The translations under genes were made by a program, and so were the position numbers. This document shows, piece after piece, positions 34,073 to 42,241 of a DNA stretch of 64,000 bases. A model generated the notes under the pieces. That model was not told the origin of the DNA and ran no database searches. It saw only the letters and a program-made list of their open reading frames with translations. The DNA comes from JAYQKL01 sp965243245 (GTDB lineage Bacteria > Pseudomonadota > Alphaproteobacteria > RS24), in assembly GCA_965243245.1 (NCBI GenBank), contig OZ251536.1, positions 1,798,001 through 1,862,000 on the forward strand. Reading direction: 5' to 3'. Within the stretch, counting starts at the first letter, position 1, and each line of letters begins with the position of its first letter.

Positions 34073-34624
34073 ATGAAAATTTCGACACGCGGCCGATATG
34101 CTGTAATGGCGATGGTCGACATTGCAAACCACCAAAAAGAAACCGAGGAACCAAATGGAGCTTCGATAGATAATAGGGCTATGCCAGAGGTTTGTTTGAC
34201 GGTGGTTTCAGCACCTGTTTCTTTAACGGTCATCTCAAAAAGGCAAGAAATTCCGCTGCCCTATCTTGAGCAGATTTTTCAGGACTTACGAAAAGCCGGC
34301 CAAGTAAAGAGCGTGCGCGGCCCTAAAGGTGGATTTAAACTTGCAAAACCCGCGCACCAAACCTTAATTGGCGATATTATCAATAGTGTAGATGAGACAG
34401 TTGAAGTCACCCGTTGTTCTGGTACGAATATGTGCCTGTCAAAACATCTGTTAAAACATGGACGGTGCTTGACCCATGATTTATGGGCTGAACTTGAAAG
34501 CCAGATTTCTGGTTTTTTAAATGGTGTCTCCCTTGCTGATGTGTTGGCTGGAGATTTAGCCTTTCCAAGGCCTATTCGTGTTGAGCAAAATATGTTGATG
34601 ATATCGGATGAGGTGTTGTCATGA
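34073..34624 (+). CDS. iscR: Rrf2-family regulator IscR with two insertions
   Basis: A 183-residue Fe-S sensing repressor. HTH: 'MKISTRGRYAVMAMVDIANH' and 'EIPLPYLEQIFQDLRKAGQVKSVRGPKGGFKLAKP'. Cluster ligands are retained: Cys115 and Cys121 in 'RCSGTNMC', and Cys132 and His135 in 'RCLTH'. Spacing between the second and third Cys is 11 rather than the 6 of E. coli IscR. Residues about 21-50 are an extra insertion in the wing/HTH region that contains a diverged 27-nt duplication. Its operator lies at its own promoter, so it is autoregulatory. The stop overlaps the next start (ATGA). Confidence 0.9.
   Translation: MKISTRGRYAVMAMVDIANHQKETEEPNGASIDNRAMPEVCLTVVSAPVSLTVISKRQEIPLPYLEQIFQDLRKAGQVKSVRGPKGGFKLAKPAHQTLIGDIINSVDETVEVTRCSGTNMCLSKHLLKHGRCLTHDLWAELESQISGFLNGVSLADVLAGDLAFPRPIRVEQNMLMISDEVLS
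34190..34243. repeat. Diverged 27-nt tandem duplication in iscR
   Basis: 34190-34216 and 34217-34243 encode VCLTVVSAP and VSLTVISKR. The first 21 nt agree at 16 positions. The second copy corresponds to the segment normal in IscR proteins, so the first is the insertion. Confidence 0.55.
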
Positions 34625-35751
34625 ATGGGCGCATTTATCTTGATTATAATGCGACAGCGCCGATGCGTGCCCCTGTTATGAGCGCGATGCAAAGGGCACT
34701 TGAGCGGGGCGGAAATGCTTCATCTATTCATGTTGAAGGTCGCCAAGCGCGCAGTCAGATTGAAACGGCACGCCAGCAAGTGGGTGATTTAGTTGGCGCC
34801 GATGTCGCGGGGCTGATTTTCACCAGTGGCGGGACCGAAGCTTGTAATTTGGCATTGCGAACGCGCCGCGCACCTGCGGGTGATATTAAACGGCTGATTA
34901 TCAGTGCGGTTGAACACGCAGCTGTGATGTCGCCTGCACGGGCCAGCGATCTTTTGGTTGAGATATTAGATGTCGATGCTGATGGCGTGGTAAGCCTTGC
35001 AGCACTAGATAGGCTTTTAGAAGATCCGACCCCGACTTTGGTGGCTGTTATGATTGCCAATAATGAAACTGGGGTGATCCAGCCTGTTGCGCAAATTGGT
35101 GAAAGAGTGCGCGCTCATGGTAGTGTGTTTTTTTGTGATGGGGTTCAGGCGGGCGGAAAAATCCCACTTGATATGCGGCAAATGAATATTGATTTACTCA
35201 GCCTGTCGGCGCATAAAATTGGTGGTCCTACGGGCATTGGTGCTTTGGTGGCGGCGTCTCATATTGTGACGGGAGGGCATTTGCTTGGGGGGGGGCAAGA
35301 ATTGCGCCGCCGGGCTGGCACCGAAAATCTTTCTGGGATTGTTGGTTTTGGCATAGCTGCAAAAATAGCCGCACAAGAGTTTGATAAAATGCAGGCACTT
35401 GCTGTTTGGCGTGATGAGATAGAAGCCAAGTTATTGGCGGCATTGCCTGAGGTTATTGTGTTTGGGAAATCTGCGCAACGGCTGCCAAATACGAGTTGTT
35501 TTGCGGTGCCGCAATGGTTGTCAGAGAGCTTGGTTATTTCGCTAGACCTTGATGGTTTTGCTGTGAGTGCTGGGGCGGCTTGTTCGAGCGGCAAGGTAAC
35601 ACGTAGTCATGTGCTTGATGCTATGCGGATAGGGGCGGATTTATCGGCGGGCGCGTTGCGTTTAAGTTTGGGATGGCAAAGCCAGCCAGAGGACGGGGCG
35701 GCATTTGTGGATGCTTTAACAAAATTGATTAACAAAAGGGCAGATGCTTAA
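34621..35751 (+). CDS. Cysteine desulfurase, class I (IscS/NifS type)
   Basis: A 376-residue PLP enzyme that takes sulfur from cysteine for Fe-S assembly. 'IYLDYNATAPMRAPVMSAM' opens the fold. 'IFTSGGTEACNLALRTR' and 'ISAVEHAAVMSPA' contact PLP. The PLP lysine is in 'LLSLSAHKIGGPTGIG' and the mobile catalytic Cys in 'VSAGAACSSGKVTRSHVL'. It is shorter than IscS. It lies between iscR and sufB in addition to the SufS encoded later, an arrangement frequent in Alphaproteobacteria. Start overlaps the iscR stop by 4 nt. Confidence 0.92.
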   Translation: MNGRIYLDYNATAPMRAPVMSAMQRALERGGNASSIHVEGRQARSQIETARQQVGDLVGADVAGLIFTSGGTEACNLALRTRRAPAGDIKRLIISAVEHAAVMSPARASDLLVEILDVDADGVVSLAALDRLLEDPTPTLVAVMIANNETGVIQPVAQIGERVRAHGSVFFCDGVQAGGKIPLDMRQMNIDLLSLSAHKIGGPTGIGALVAASHIVTGGHLLGGGQELRRRAGTENLSGIVGFGIAAKIAAQEFDKMQALAVWRDEIEAKLLAALPEVIVFGKSAQRLPNTSCFAVPQWLSESLVISLDLDGFAVSAGAACSSGKVTRSHVLDAMRIGADLSAGALRLSLGWQSQPEDGAAFVDALTKLINKRADA

Positions 35752-35768
35752 GGTATTTTGCAGATAGA

Positions 35769-37253
35769 ATGTCAAAAGTAAAAGAAACAATCGCCACAGA
35801 AACAATCGCCAAAGTCAAGAGTCTGGCTGGTGAGAATTATAAATATGGTTTCACGACTAATATTGAAACCGACAAGGCGCCTAAGGGGTTGAATGAGGCT
35901 ATTATCCGTTTTATTTCGGCTAAAAAAGCAGAGCCTGCATGGTTGCTTGAGTGGCGGCTTGATGCTTTTGAGCGTTGGAAAAGCATGCAAGAGCCTGAAT
36001 GGGCACATGTTGCTTATCCCAAGATTGATTATCAGGACCTTTATTATTATGCCGCGCCCAAGAGCATGCAAGACCGCCCCGAAACGCTTGATGATGTTGA
36101 CCCAGAACTTTTGAAAACTTATGAGAAGCTTGGGATTCCGCTTCAAGAGCAAGAAGTTTTGGCCGGGGTGAAAAACCGTATTGCGGTGGATGCTGTATTT
36201 GATAGTGTTTCTGTGGCGACGACGTTTCGCAAGGAGCTGGCTGAGGTGGGGGTGATTTTTTGCTCTTTTTCTGAGGCTGTGAAAGAGCATCCCGAATTGG
36301 TAAAAAAATATCTTGGCTCGGTTGTGCCTAAATCTGATAATTATTTTTCTGCTTTAAACTCTGCGGTGTTTTCTGATGGGTCATTTGTCTATGTGCCTTC
36401 GGGGGTGCGGTGTCCGATGGAATTATCGACTTATTTCCGCATTAACGAAGCCAATACAGGGCAGTTTGAAAGAACTTTGCTGATTGCAGATAAAGGCTCT
36501 TATGTTAGTTATCTTGAAGGGTGTACGGCGCCTATGCGCGATGAGAATCAATTGCACGCCGCTGTTGTTGAACTGGTCGCCCTAGAGGGGGCAGAGATTA
36601 AATATTCGACTGTTCAGAACTGGTATCCGGGTAATGAAGAGGGCATTGGGGGGGTTTATAACTTCGTGACGAAACGCGGCGATTGCCGCGAGGCGCACTC
36701 GAAAATTTCATGGACGCAAGTTGAAACGGGCTCGGCGGTGACGTGGAAATATCCAAGCTGTATTTTGCGCGGTGCAGGCAGTGTCGGAGAGTTTTATTCA
36801 ATTGCTATTTCCAATAATTTCCAACAAGTCGATAGCGGTACGAAAATGATACATTTGGGCGAAAACTCATCCAGCAAGATCATCTCTAAAGGTATTGCGG
36901 CGGGGCGTTCATCGAACGCCTATCGCGGACGGGTGAGTGTGCATCAAAAAGCAGACGGTGCCCGTAATTTCACGCAGTGCGATAGCTTATTACTCGGCGA
37001 TAGCTGTGCGGCTCACACCGTGCCCTATATTGATGTGAAAAACCCGACAGCGATTTTGGAACATGAAGCAACAACTTCGAAAATCAGCGAGGAGCAACTT
37101 TTTTATTGTCAACAAAGAGGGCTAAACCTAGAAGAAGCCGTTGCTTTGATTGTGAACGGGTTTTGCCGAGATGTGTTGCAACATTTGCCGATGGAGTTTG
37201 CTGTTGAGGCGCAAAAACTCGTAAGTATTTCACTGGAAGGAAGCGTTGGATGA
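35769..37253 (+). CDS. sufB: Fe-S cluster assembly protein SufB
   Basis: A 494-residue scaffold subunit of SufBC2D, where the nascent cluster is built. N-terminal 'YKYGFTTNIETDKAPKGLNE'. Core: 'VPSGVRCPMELSTYFRINEANTGQFERTL', 'SYVSYLEGCTAPMRDENQLHAAVVEL' and 'AEIKYSTVQNWYPGNEEGIGG'. The C-terminal beta-helix end is 'LEHEATTSKISEEQLFYCQQRGL', which contains the conserved Cys/His/Glu. Its TGA overlaps the sufC ATG. Confidence 0.96.
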   Translation: MSKVKETIATETIAKVKSLAGENYKYGFTTNIETDKAPKGLNEAIIRFISAKKAEPAWLLEWRLDAFERWKSMQEPEWAHVAYPKIDYQDLYYYAAPKSMQDRPETLDDVDPELLKTYEKLGIPLQEQEVLAGVKNRIAVDAVFDSVSVATTFRKELAEVGVIFCSFSEAVKEHPELVKKYLGSVVPKSDNYFSALNSAVFSDGSFVYVPSGVRCPMELSTYFRINEANTGQFERTLLIADKGSYVSYLEGCTAPMRDENQLHAAVVELVALEGAEIKYSTVQNWYPGNEEGIGGVYNFVTKRGDCREAHSKISWTQVETGSAVTWKYPSCILRGAGSVGEFYSIAISNNFQQVDSGTKMIHLGENSSSKIISKGIAAGRSSNAYRGRVSVHQKADGARNFTQCDSLLLGDSCAAHTVPYIDVKNPTAILEHEATTSKISEEQLFYCQQRGLNLEEAVALIVNGFCRDVLQHLPMEFAVEAQKLVSISLEGSVG

Positions 37254-38029
37254 GTGCTTTGCTTAAAATTGATAATTTGCATGCGGCAGTAGGCGATGTC
37301 AAAATTCTTCAAGGGCTTAGCCTAACTCTTAATCAAGGTGAGGTGCATGCTATTATGGGACCAAATGGGTCGGGCAAATCGACTTTGGCTTATGTTCTTG
37401 CAGGGCGCGAGGGCTATGAGGTTACGGGGCGGGCGCGTCTGGATGGACAAAACTTGCTCGCACTTGAACCAGAAGAAAGAGCGGCTTTGGGATTGTTTTT
37501 AGCGTTTCAATATCCGTTGGAGATTCCGGGCGTTAATAATACGACTTTTTTGAAGACGGCCGTTAATGCTCTGCGCCGTGCGCGGGCGCAAAAAGAAATG
37601 GATGCGGCCCAGTTTTTACGTTTCATTCGTGAAAAGGCCGCCGCACTTGGGATGAAAGATGAGATGTTGCGCCGCCCGCTTAATGTTGGCTTCTCGGGAG
37701 GCGAGAAAAAGCGCAATGAGATCTTGCAAATGGTCGCCTTAGAGCCACGCATGGCAATTTTAGATGAAACAGATTCCGGGCTCGATATTGACGCCCTTAA
37801 AACAGTTGCAAAAGGCGTTAATACGCTACGCGATGGGAAACGTGGTATGCTTATTATCACGCATTATCAGCGTTTGTTGGATTATCTTAAACCTGATGTC
37901 GTGCATGTGATGGCACAGGGCACAATCGTTGAGACGGGCGGCCCTGAGCTTGCTCTTGAGCTTGAAAAATCTGGCTATGCAACTTATCTGAAAGCTGAAG
38001 GCCAGCAAGAAAAGGTGACACATGCCTAG
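37250..38029 (+). CDS. sufC: Fe-S cluster assembly ATPase SufC
   Basis: A 259-residue ABC ATPase. Walker A 'IMGPNGSGKSTLAYVLAGR', Q-loop 'GLFLAFQYPLEIPGV', signature 'VGFSGGEKKRNEILQM', Walker B 'RMAILDETDSGLDIDAL' (with the SufC-specific Asp-Glu-Thr-Asp-Ser) and H-loop 'LIITHYQRLLDYL'. It drives conformational change in the SufBD dimer. It overlaps sufB by 4 nt and sufD by 8 nt. Confidence 0.96.
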   Translation: MSALLKIDNLHAAVGDVKILQGLSLTLNQGEVHAIMGPNGSGKSTLAYVLAGREGYEVTGRARLDGQNLLALEPEERAALGLFLAFQYPLEIPGVNNTTFLKTAVNALRRARAQKEMDAAQFLRFIREKAAALGMKDEMLRRPLNVGFSGGEKKRNEILQMVALEPRMAILDETDSGLDIDALKTVAKGVNTLRDGKRGMLIITHYQRLLDYLKPDVVHVMAQGTIVETGGPELALELEKSGYATYLKAEGQQEKVTHA

Positions 38030-39224
38030 TGTATCAACACTTGCGGCACTTAAATCTTCGGCGGCAGAACATGCTAAAAGACTTGGGCTTCCAACCCGGC
38101 GGCTTGAGAATTGGCATTACACAGATTTGCAACGCCTCTTACCGATAACGTCTGTCACCTCGCCCGCAGGCGAGGTGGATTTGCCCAATCTTTTTGAAAC
38201 CTTAAAGCCGTTACAATTTTTATTTGTGGATGGGGTGATGCAGTCTGATATGCCAGCCCTATCACAAACCCTATCAGAGGCGGGACTTAGCATAAGCTTG
38301 TTGGCGGGGCAAAAAAATATCAGTTCACTAGAAGGGTTTTCTAATGATGGATTGCTTGCGGCTAATGTTGCGCATTTTAAAGATGGTCTGAAATTGAGCG
38401 TTAGCAAAACGCTTCAACGCCCGCTTGAATTTGTCTGGGCCTGTTCGGCCAAAGACAAAGCCGCCTATGGGCGCGTTGTTTTGCATGTCAAAAAGGGTGT
38501 TCAGCTTACCGTGCTAGAAAGCCATCATGGCACAGGTTTGAGCCATGTCGTCAATGATATTATTCTGGATGAAGGGGCGACGCTTTCTATTATAAAGACG
38601 CATCTGGCAGATGAGGAACAAGCAGGTATTTCTCATACGCGCTGCGGGTTATCTGCGCACGCTAAATTGCAAATCATTTGCGTGGCGTTGCAAGCAGGAT
38701 TGGCACGCCATGAAAATGAAATTTCCTTTAACGGTTCAGGCGCGCATGCAGAAATTGCCAGCGCGGTGCTTGGGCAAGGCACCCAACATATGGATATGAC
38801 GAGCTGTCTTGATCATCGGGTTGCACAAACAACGAGTGAAACAATTGCCCGCACGGTTCTTGATGATAAGGCTTGCGGGGTTTTTCAGGGCAAGGTGATC
38901 GTACGCAAAGATGCGCAAAAGGTTGATGCCAATCAAAAATCCAATGCTTTGATGCTCTCGCGGTCGGCGCAGATGAATGCCAAGCCAGAGTTGGAAATTT
39001 ATGCTGATGATGTGCTTTGTGCGCATGGGTCGGCGATTGGCGAAATTGATCGTGATGCGGTGTTTTTCTTGCGCGCGCGAGGGTTGACTGAAAATGAAGC
39101 GTGTCATTTATTGATTGAGAGTTTTCTGGCTGAAATTACTGAGCGTGTATCTGATGCGGGTATTAAAAATATTTTGAATAGCCATATTGCTTCACAGCTT
39201 GCAGGGCTGGGGAAAAAGCTATGA
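38022..39224 (+). CDS. sufD: Fe-S cluster assembly protein SufD
   Basis: A 400-residue SufB paralogue. 'GLPTRRLENWHYTDLQRLLP' is the typical SufD N-terminus. 'AEIASAVLGQGTQHMDMTSCLDHRVAQTTS' and 'CGVFQGKVIVRKDAQKVDANQKSNALMLS' form the beta-helix core. 'LEIYADDVLCAHGSAIGEID' contains the conserved His at the SufB interface. The start lies inside sufC and the stop overlaps sufS, so the operon is tightly coupled. Confidence 0.94.
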   Translation: MPSVSTLAALKSSAAEHAKRLGLPTRRLENWHYTDLQRLLPITSVTSPAGEVDLPNLFETLKPLQFLFVDGVMQSDMPALSQTLSEAGLSISLLAGQKNISSLEGFSNDGLLAANVAHFKDGLKLSVSKTLQRPLEFVWACSAKDKAAYGRVVLHVKKGVQLTVLESHHGTGLSHVVNDIILDEGATLSIIKTHLADEEQAGISHTRCGLSAHAKLQIICVALQAGLARHENEISFNGSGAHAEIASAVLGQGTQHMDMTSCLDHRVAQTTSETIARTVLDDKACGVFQGKVIVRKDAQKVDANQKSNALMLSRSAQMNAKPELEIYADDVLCAHGSAIGEIDRDAVFFLRARGLTENEACHLLIESFLAEITERVSDAGIKNILNSHIASQLAGLGKKL

Positions 39225-40447
39225 TTCATAAACTCGATATTGATGCTATTCGGCGTGATTTTCCTATTCTTTCAACTAAGGTTCATGGCAACCCGTTGGT
39301 TTATCTTGATAATGCGGCGTCGGCGCAAAAGCCCAAGCAAGTGATTAATAAGATGGTCGCTGTTTTGGAAGGCGGTTATGCTAATGTGCATCGAGGATTA
39401 CATTATCTGTCTAATCAGGCGACAGACGAATTTGAAGCGGCGCGCGCCACCATCCGAAAATTTCTAAATGCGCCTCTGGTCGAGGATATTATTTTCACAT
39501 CCGGAGCAACCGATGCGATTAATCTGGTGGCTTATTCTTATCTTGCGCCGCGTATTCAAGAGGGTGATGAGATAATTCTATCTATTATGGAACATCACTC
39601 GAATATTGTGCCTTGGCATTATTTACGAAAGGAAAAGGGAGCTGTTTTGAAATGGGTGCCGATAAGTGATGGGGGTGAGTTTGATTTTGAGGCTTATGTA
39701 AAAATGCTATCGCCGAAGACAAAAATGATTGCCTTAACTCAAATGTCGAATGCGCTTGGCACGCTCACGCCACTGACAAAAATTATTGCCGCCGCCCATG
39801 CGATTAAGGCGCCGGTTTTGGTTGATGGGTGTCAAGGCGCGGTTCATCTGCTCACAGATGTGCAAGCTCTGGATGCTGATTTTTATGTTTTTTCAGGGCA
39901 TAAAGTTTACGGGCCGAGCGGCATTGGGGTGCTTTATGGCAAAACAGAATTATTGGCAGATATGCGCCCTTATCGCGGCGGCGGAGAAATGATTCGTGAA
40001 GTGACGACTGACACTGTCACTTATGGCGATGTGCCGCACCGCTTTGAAGCTGGGACGCCGCCGATTGTTGAGGCTATTGGTCTTGCGGCCGCGCTTGATT
40101 ATATGATGGAAACGGGGCGCGCGGCGATGATTGCGCAAGAAAATGATTTGCTTGGCTATGCGACTGCGTTAATGTCCGAGATTAACGCCTTGACGTTTTA
40201 TGGGACGGCGTCTGAAAAAGGGAGTATTCTTTCTTTTAATGCTGAAGGGGTACATCCGCATGATTTGGCGACAATACTTGACCGCTCAGGCGTTGCGGTT
40301 CGTGCGGGGCATCATTGTACGCAACCCTTAATGGATAGATTTAAGGTGTCGGGGATGGCGCGGGCGTCTTTTGCTTTTTATAACACGCGTGAGGAAGTAG
40401 AAAAATTGACGGAAGCTGTCAAAAAGGCTCTTATGTTCTTTACATGA
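39221..40447 (+). CDS. sufS: Cysteine desulfurase SufS (class II)
   Basis: A 408-residue PLP enzyme of the SUF pathway. 'VYLDNAASAQKPKQVI' and 'ANVHRGLHYLSNQATDEFE' are hallmark. PLP lysine in 'YVFSGHKVYGPSGIGVLYG'; active-site Cys in 'AVRAGHHCTQPLMDRF' (class II short loop). It normally hands sulfur to SufE or SufU; neither is visible here. The stop codon is inside the first copy of a 16-nt tandem repeat. Confidence 0.95.
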   Translation: MIHKLDIDAIRRDFPILSTKVHGNPLVYLDNAASAQKPKQVINKMVAVLEGGYANVHRGLHYLSNQATDEFEAARATIRKFLNAPLVEDIIFTSGATDAINLVAYSYLAPRIQEGDEIILSIMEHHSNIVPWHYLRKEKGAVLKWVPISDGGEFDFEAYVKMLSPKTKMIALTQMSNALGTLTPLTKIIAAAHAIKAPVLVDGCQGAVHLLTDVQALDADFYVFSGHKVYGPSGIGVLYGKTELLADMRPYRGGGEMIREVTTDTVTYGDVPHRFEAGTPPIVEAIGLAAALDYMMETGRAAMIAQENDLLGYATALMSEINALTFYGTASEKGSILSFNAEGVHPHDLATILDRSGVAVRAGHHCTQPLMDRFKVSGMARASFAFYNTREEVEKLTEAVKKALMFFT

Positions 40448-40482
40448 GGTGTTCTTTACATGAGGTGTTCTTTGCATGAGGC
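40435..40482. repeat. 16-nt tandem array spanning the sufS stop codon
   Basis: gttctttacatgaggt at 40435 and 40451, then gttctttgcatgaggc at 40467. The sufS TGA is 40445-40447 in copy one. The repeats fill most of the spacer to sufT. Confidence 0.9.
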
Positions 40483-40509
40483 GGCATTTTTATATAAGGT
40501 TGATAATGA

Positions 40510-40905
40510 ATGACTGAAAATAGCAAATTACAACAATCAGAAGAGGCGTTAAATTCTGTTGATATTGCGGCGGCTGAAGCGTCTGTTAAGTCGTCAGAGA
40601 TGCAGGATTTAACCGATGATATTGTGGGCGCGTTAAAGAGCGTTTATGATCCAGAGATTCCGGTTGATATTTATGAGCTTGGCTTGATTTACCGTGTTGA
40701 AGTTACTGATTTGCGTGATGTTTTGATTGACATGACTCTGACGGCGCCGGGCTGTCCTGTTGCTGAGCAAATGCCGATATGGGTTCAAAATGCGGTGAGT
40801 GCTGTTGAGGGTGTTGGCGATGTTAAGGTGAGTATGGTTTTTGACCCGCCTTGGGATCCTAGCCGCATGTCGGATGAGGCACGGCTTGGCTTAGATATGT
40901 TTTAA
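40510..40905 (+). CDS. sufT: SufT/MIP18-like (DUF59) Fe-S assembly factor
   Basis: A 131-residue protein. A variable N-terminus of about 30 residues precedes the DUF59 domain: 'DIVGALKSVYDPEIPVDIYELGLIYRV', 'LIDMTLTAPGCPVAEQMPIWVQNAV' with the conserved Cys, and 'VKVSMVFDPPWDPSRMSDEARLGLDMF'. It acts in Fe-S maturation or carriage. It is the seventh gene of the operon and is followed 13 nt later by the A-type carrier. Confidence 0.9.
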   Translation: MTENSKLQQSEEALNSVDIAAAEASVKSSEMQDLTDDIVGALKSVYDPEIPVDIYELGLIYRVEVTDLRDVLIDMTLTAPGCPVAEQMPIWVQNAVSAVEGVGDVKVSMVFDPPWDPSRMSDEARLGLDMF

Positions 40906-40918
40906 GATATAGGATATT

Positions 40919-41320
40919 ATGATGAGCACATTACAACCAATACCAAAGGCTGTCACGCTTACAGATGCTGCTGCGCGGCAATTGCAAGAGATTATTGCGC
41001 GCCCGTCCGAGTCTGGGCAAACACGTATTGGCTTGCGGTTAGGGCTTAAAAATGCAGGCTGTGCGGGCATGGAATACACGATGGAATACGCAACTGAAAT
41101 TGCCCCGCATGATGAGGTCATTGAAGAAAAAGGCGTGACTGTTTTGATTGACCCTAAGGCTATTTTGTTTCTGCTTGGCACAGAAATGGATTATGAAGTT
41201 GATAAATTATCTTCTGGCTTTGTGTTTAACAATCCCAACCAGACCGATGCTTGCGGGTGCGGTGAGAGTGTCACATTGGCTCCATTTAATCTTACCAGTA
41301 AGCCGCCGCGCAAGCCGTAA
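40919..41320 (+). CDS. A-type Fe-S carrier (SufA/IscA/HesB family)
   Basis: About 133 residues. 'VTLTDAAARQLQEII' opens the domain. The three ligand cysteines are in 'KNAGCAGMEYTMEY' and 'DACGCGESVTL'. A short basic tail follows. It carries assembled clusters to apo-proteins. ATG 40919 or 40922 may be used. Last gene of the suf operon; the thioesterase starts 7 nt downstream. Confidence 0.92.
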   Translation: MMSTLQPIPKAVTLTDAAARQLQEIIARPSESGQTRIGLRLGLKNAGCAGMEYTMEYATEIAPHDEVIEEKGVTVLIDPKAILFLLGTEMDYEVDKLSSGFVFNNPNQTDACGCGESVTLAPFNLTSKPPRKP

Positions 41321-41327
41321 AGTTTTT

Positions 41328-42191
41328 ATGAAAAAAATTGATCTCGTAAAGCTCCTGACGCTTGAGCAAATTGACGACACTATTTTTAGGGGCGTTACGC
41401 CTGAGCTTCATTGGGGGCGTGTGTTTGGAGGGCAGGTGATAGCGCAAGGTTTGGCGGCGGCTTATAAAACAGTAAAAAGCCGTTTTTGTCATTCGCTTCA
41501 TGCATATTTTTTATTGCCGGGCGACCCGGAACTGCCGATTATTTTTCATATTGATGAGGCGCGCGATGGCGGTAGTTTCACCAGCCGCAGAGTTGTTGCC
41601 ATTCAAAAGGGTAAGCAAATACTCAATATGGCGGCGTCTTTTAAAATTGAAGAAGAGGGGCTGACACATAGTCAATCCATGCCGGATGTGCCGACACCTG
41701 AAACATTGAAATCAGGGCGCGATTTGCGCCAAGAGGTTGTGCATCTTCTTCCCAAACAACGCCGTGAGCTTTTTCTTGGTATTTTACCGATTGAAACGCG
41801 CCCCGTTAATCCGCAAGATATTTTTAATCCCGAACCATGCCATGATACCTCTAAGTTTTGGTTCAAGCTGAATTTATCGCGTAAAATTGATGATAAAATT
41901 ATGGCTCATGTGTTGATGGCTTATGTCTCTGACATGGATCTCCTTCAACCGAGTATTCGCCAACATGGCGTATCACTGGAGAGCGGGAAGATGCAAATAG
42001 CAAGCCTTGACCATGCGCTCTGGTTTCACCGTTCCTTTAAGGTTGATGAGTGGTTTTTGTTTGAAACCCATAGCCCTTCGGCATCTAATGCTATGGGGCT
42101 TAGCTTTGGCTCGATTTTCTCGCGTGAGGGGCACCATATTTGTACGGTCGCTCAAGAGGGCTTACTGCGCCAAAAGGGGCTGAAACACTAG
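41328..42191 (+). CDS. tesB: Acyl-CoA thioesterase II (TesB-like)
   Basis: A 287-residue double-hotdog thioesterase. 'TLEQIDDTIFRGVTPELHWGRVFGGQVIAQGLAAAY' is the family N-terminus. 'FHIDEARDGGSFTSRRVVAIQ' and 'ILNMAASFKIEEEGLTHS' follow. The C-terminal catalytic area has 'MAYVSDMDLLQPSIRQHG' and 'SLDHALWFHRSFKVDEWFLFETHSPSASNAMGLSFGSIFSREG'. It hydrolyses medium/long acyl-CoA. ATG 41328 gives the normal start. It is 7 nt downstream of the suf operon and may be read through from it. The stop lies in a tandem array. Confidence 0.93.
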   Translation: MKKIDLVKLLTLEQIDDTIFRGVTPELHWGRVFGGQVIAQGLAAAYKTVKSRFCHSLHAYFLLPGDPELPIIFHIDEARDGGSFTSRRVVAIQKGKQILNMAASFKIEEEGLTHSQSMPDVPTPETLKSGRDLRQEVVHLLPKQRRELFLGILPIETRPVNPQDIFNPEPCHDTSKFWFKLNLSRKIDDKIMAHVLMAYVSDMDLLQPSIRQHGVSLESGKMQIASLDHALWFHRSFKVDEWFLFETHSPSASNAMGLSFGSIFSREGHHICTVAQEGLLRQKGLKH

Positions 42192-42241
42192 GCTGAAACA
42201 CTAGGCTGAAACACTAGGCTGAAACACTAGGCTGAAACATT
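42180..42241. repeat. 13-nt tandem array holding the stop codons of tesB and mutB
   Basis: ctgaaacactagg starts at 42180, 42193, 42206 and 42219, with a partial fifth copy at 42232. Each contains CTAG. The tesB TAG is 42189-42191 (copy 1). The mutB TAG on the - strand is the complement of 42227-42229 (copy 4). The stops are exactly three units (39 nt) apart. Confidence 0.95.

Noticed and set aside
42180..42241. CRISPR-like or iteron array
   Set aside because: 13-nt units without spacers, placed at gene ends; no Cas or replication genes nearby. Same reasoning for 49940-50017.
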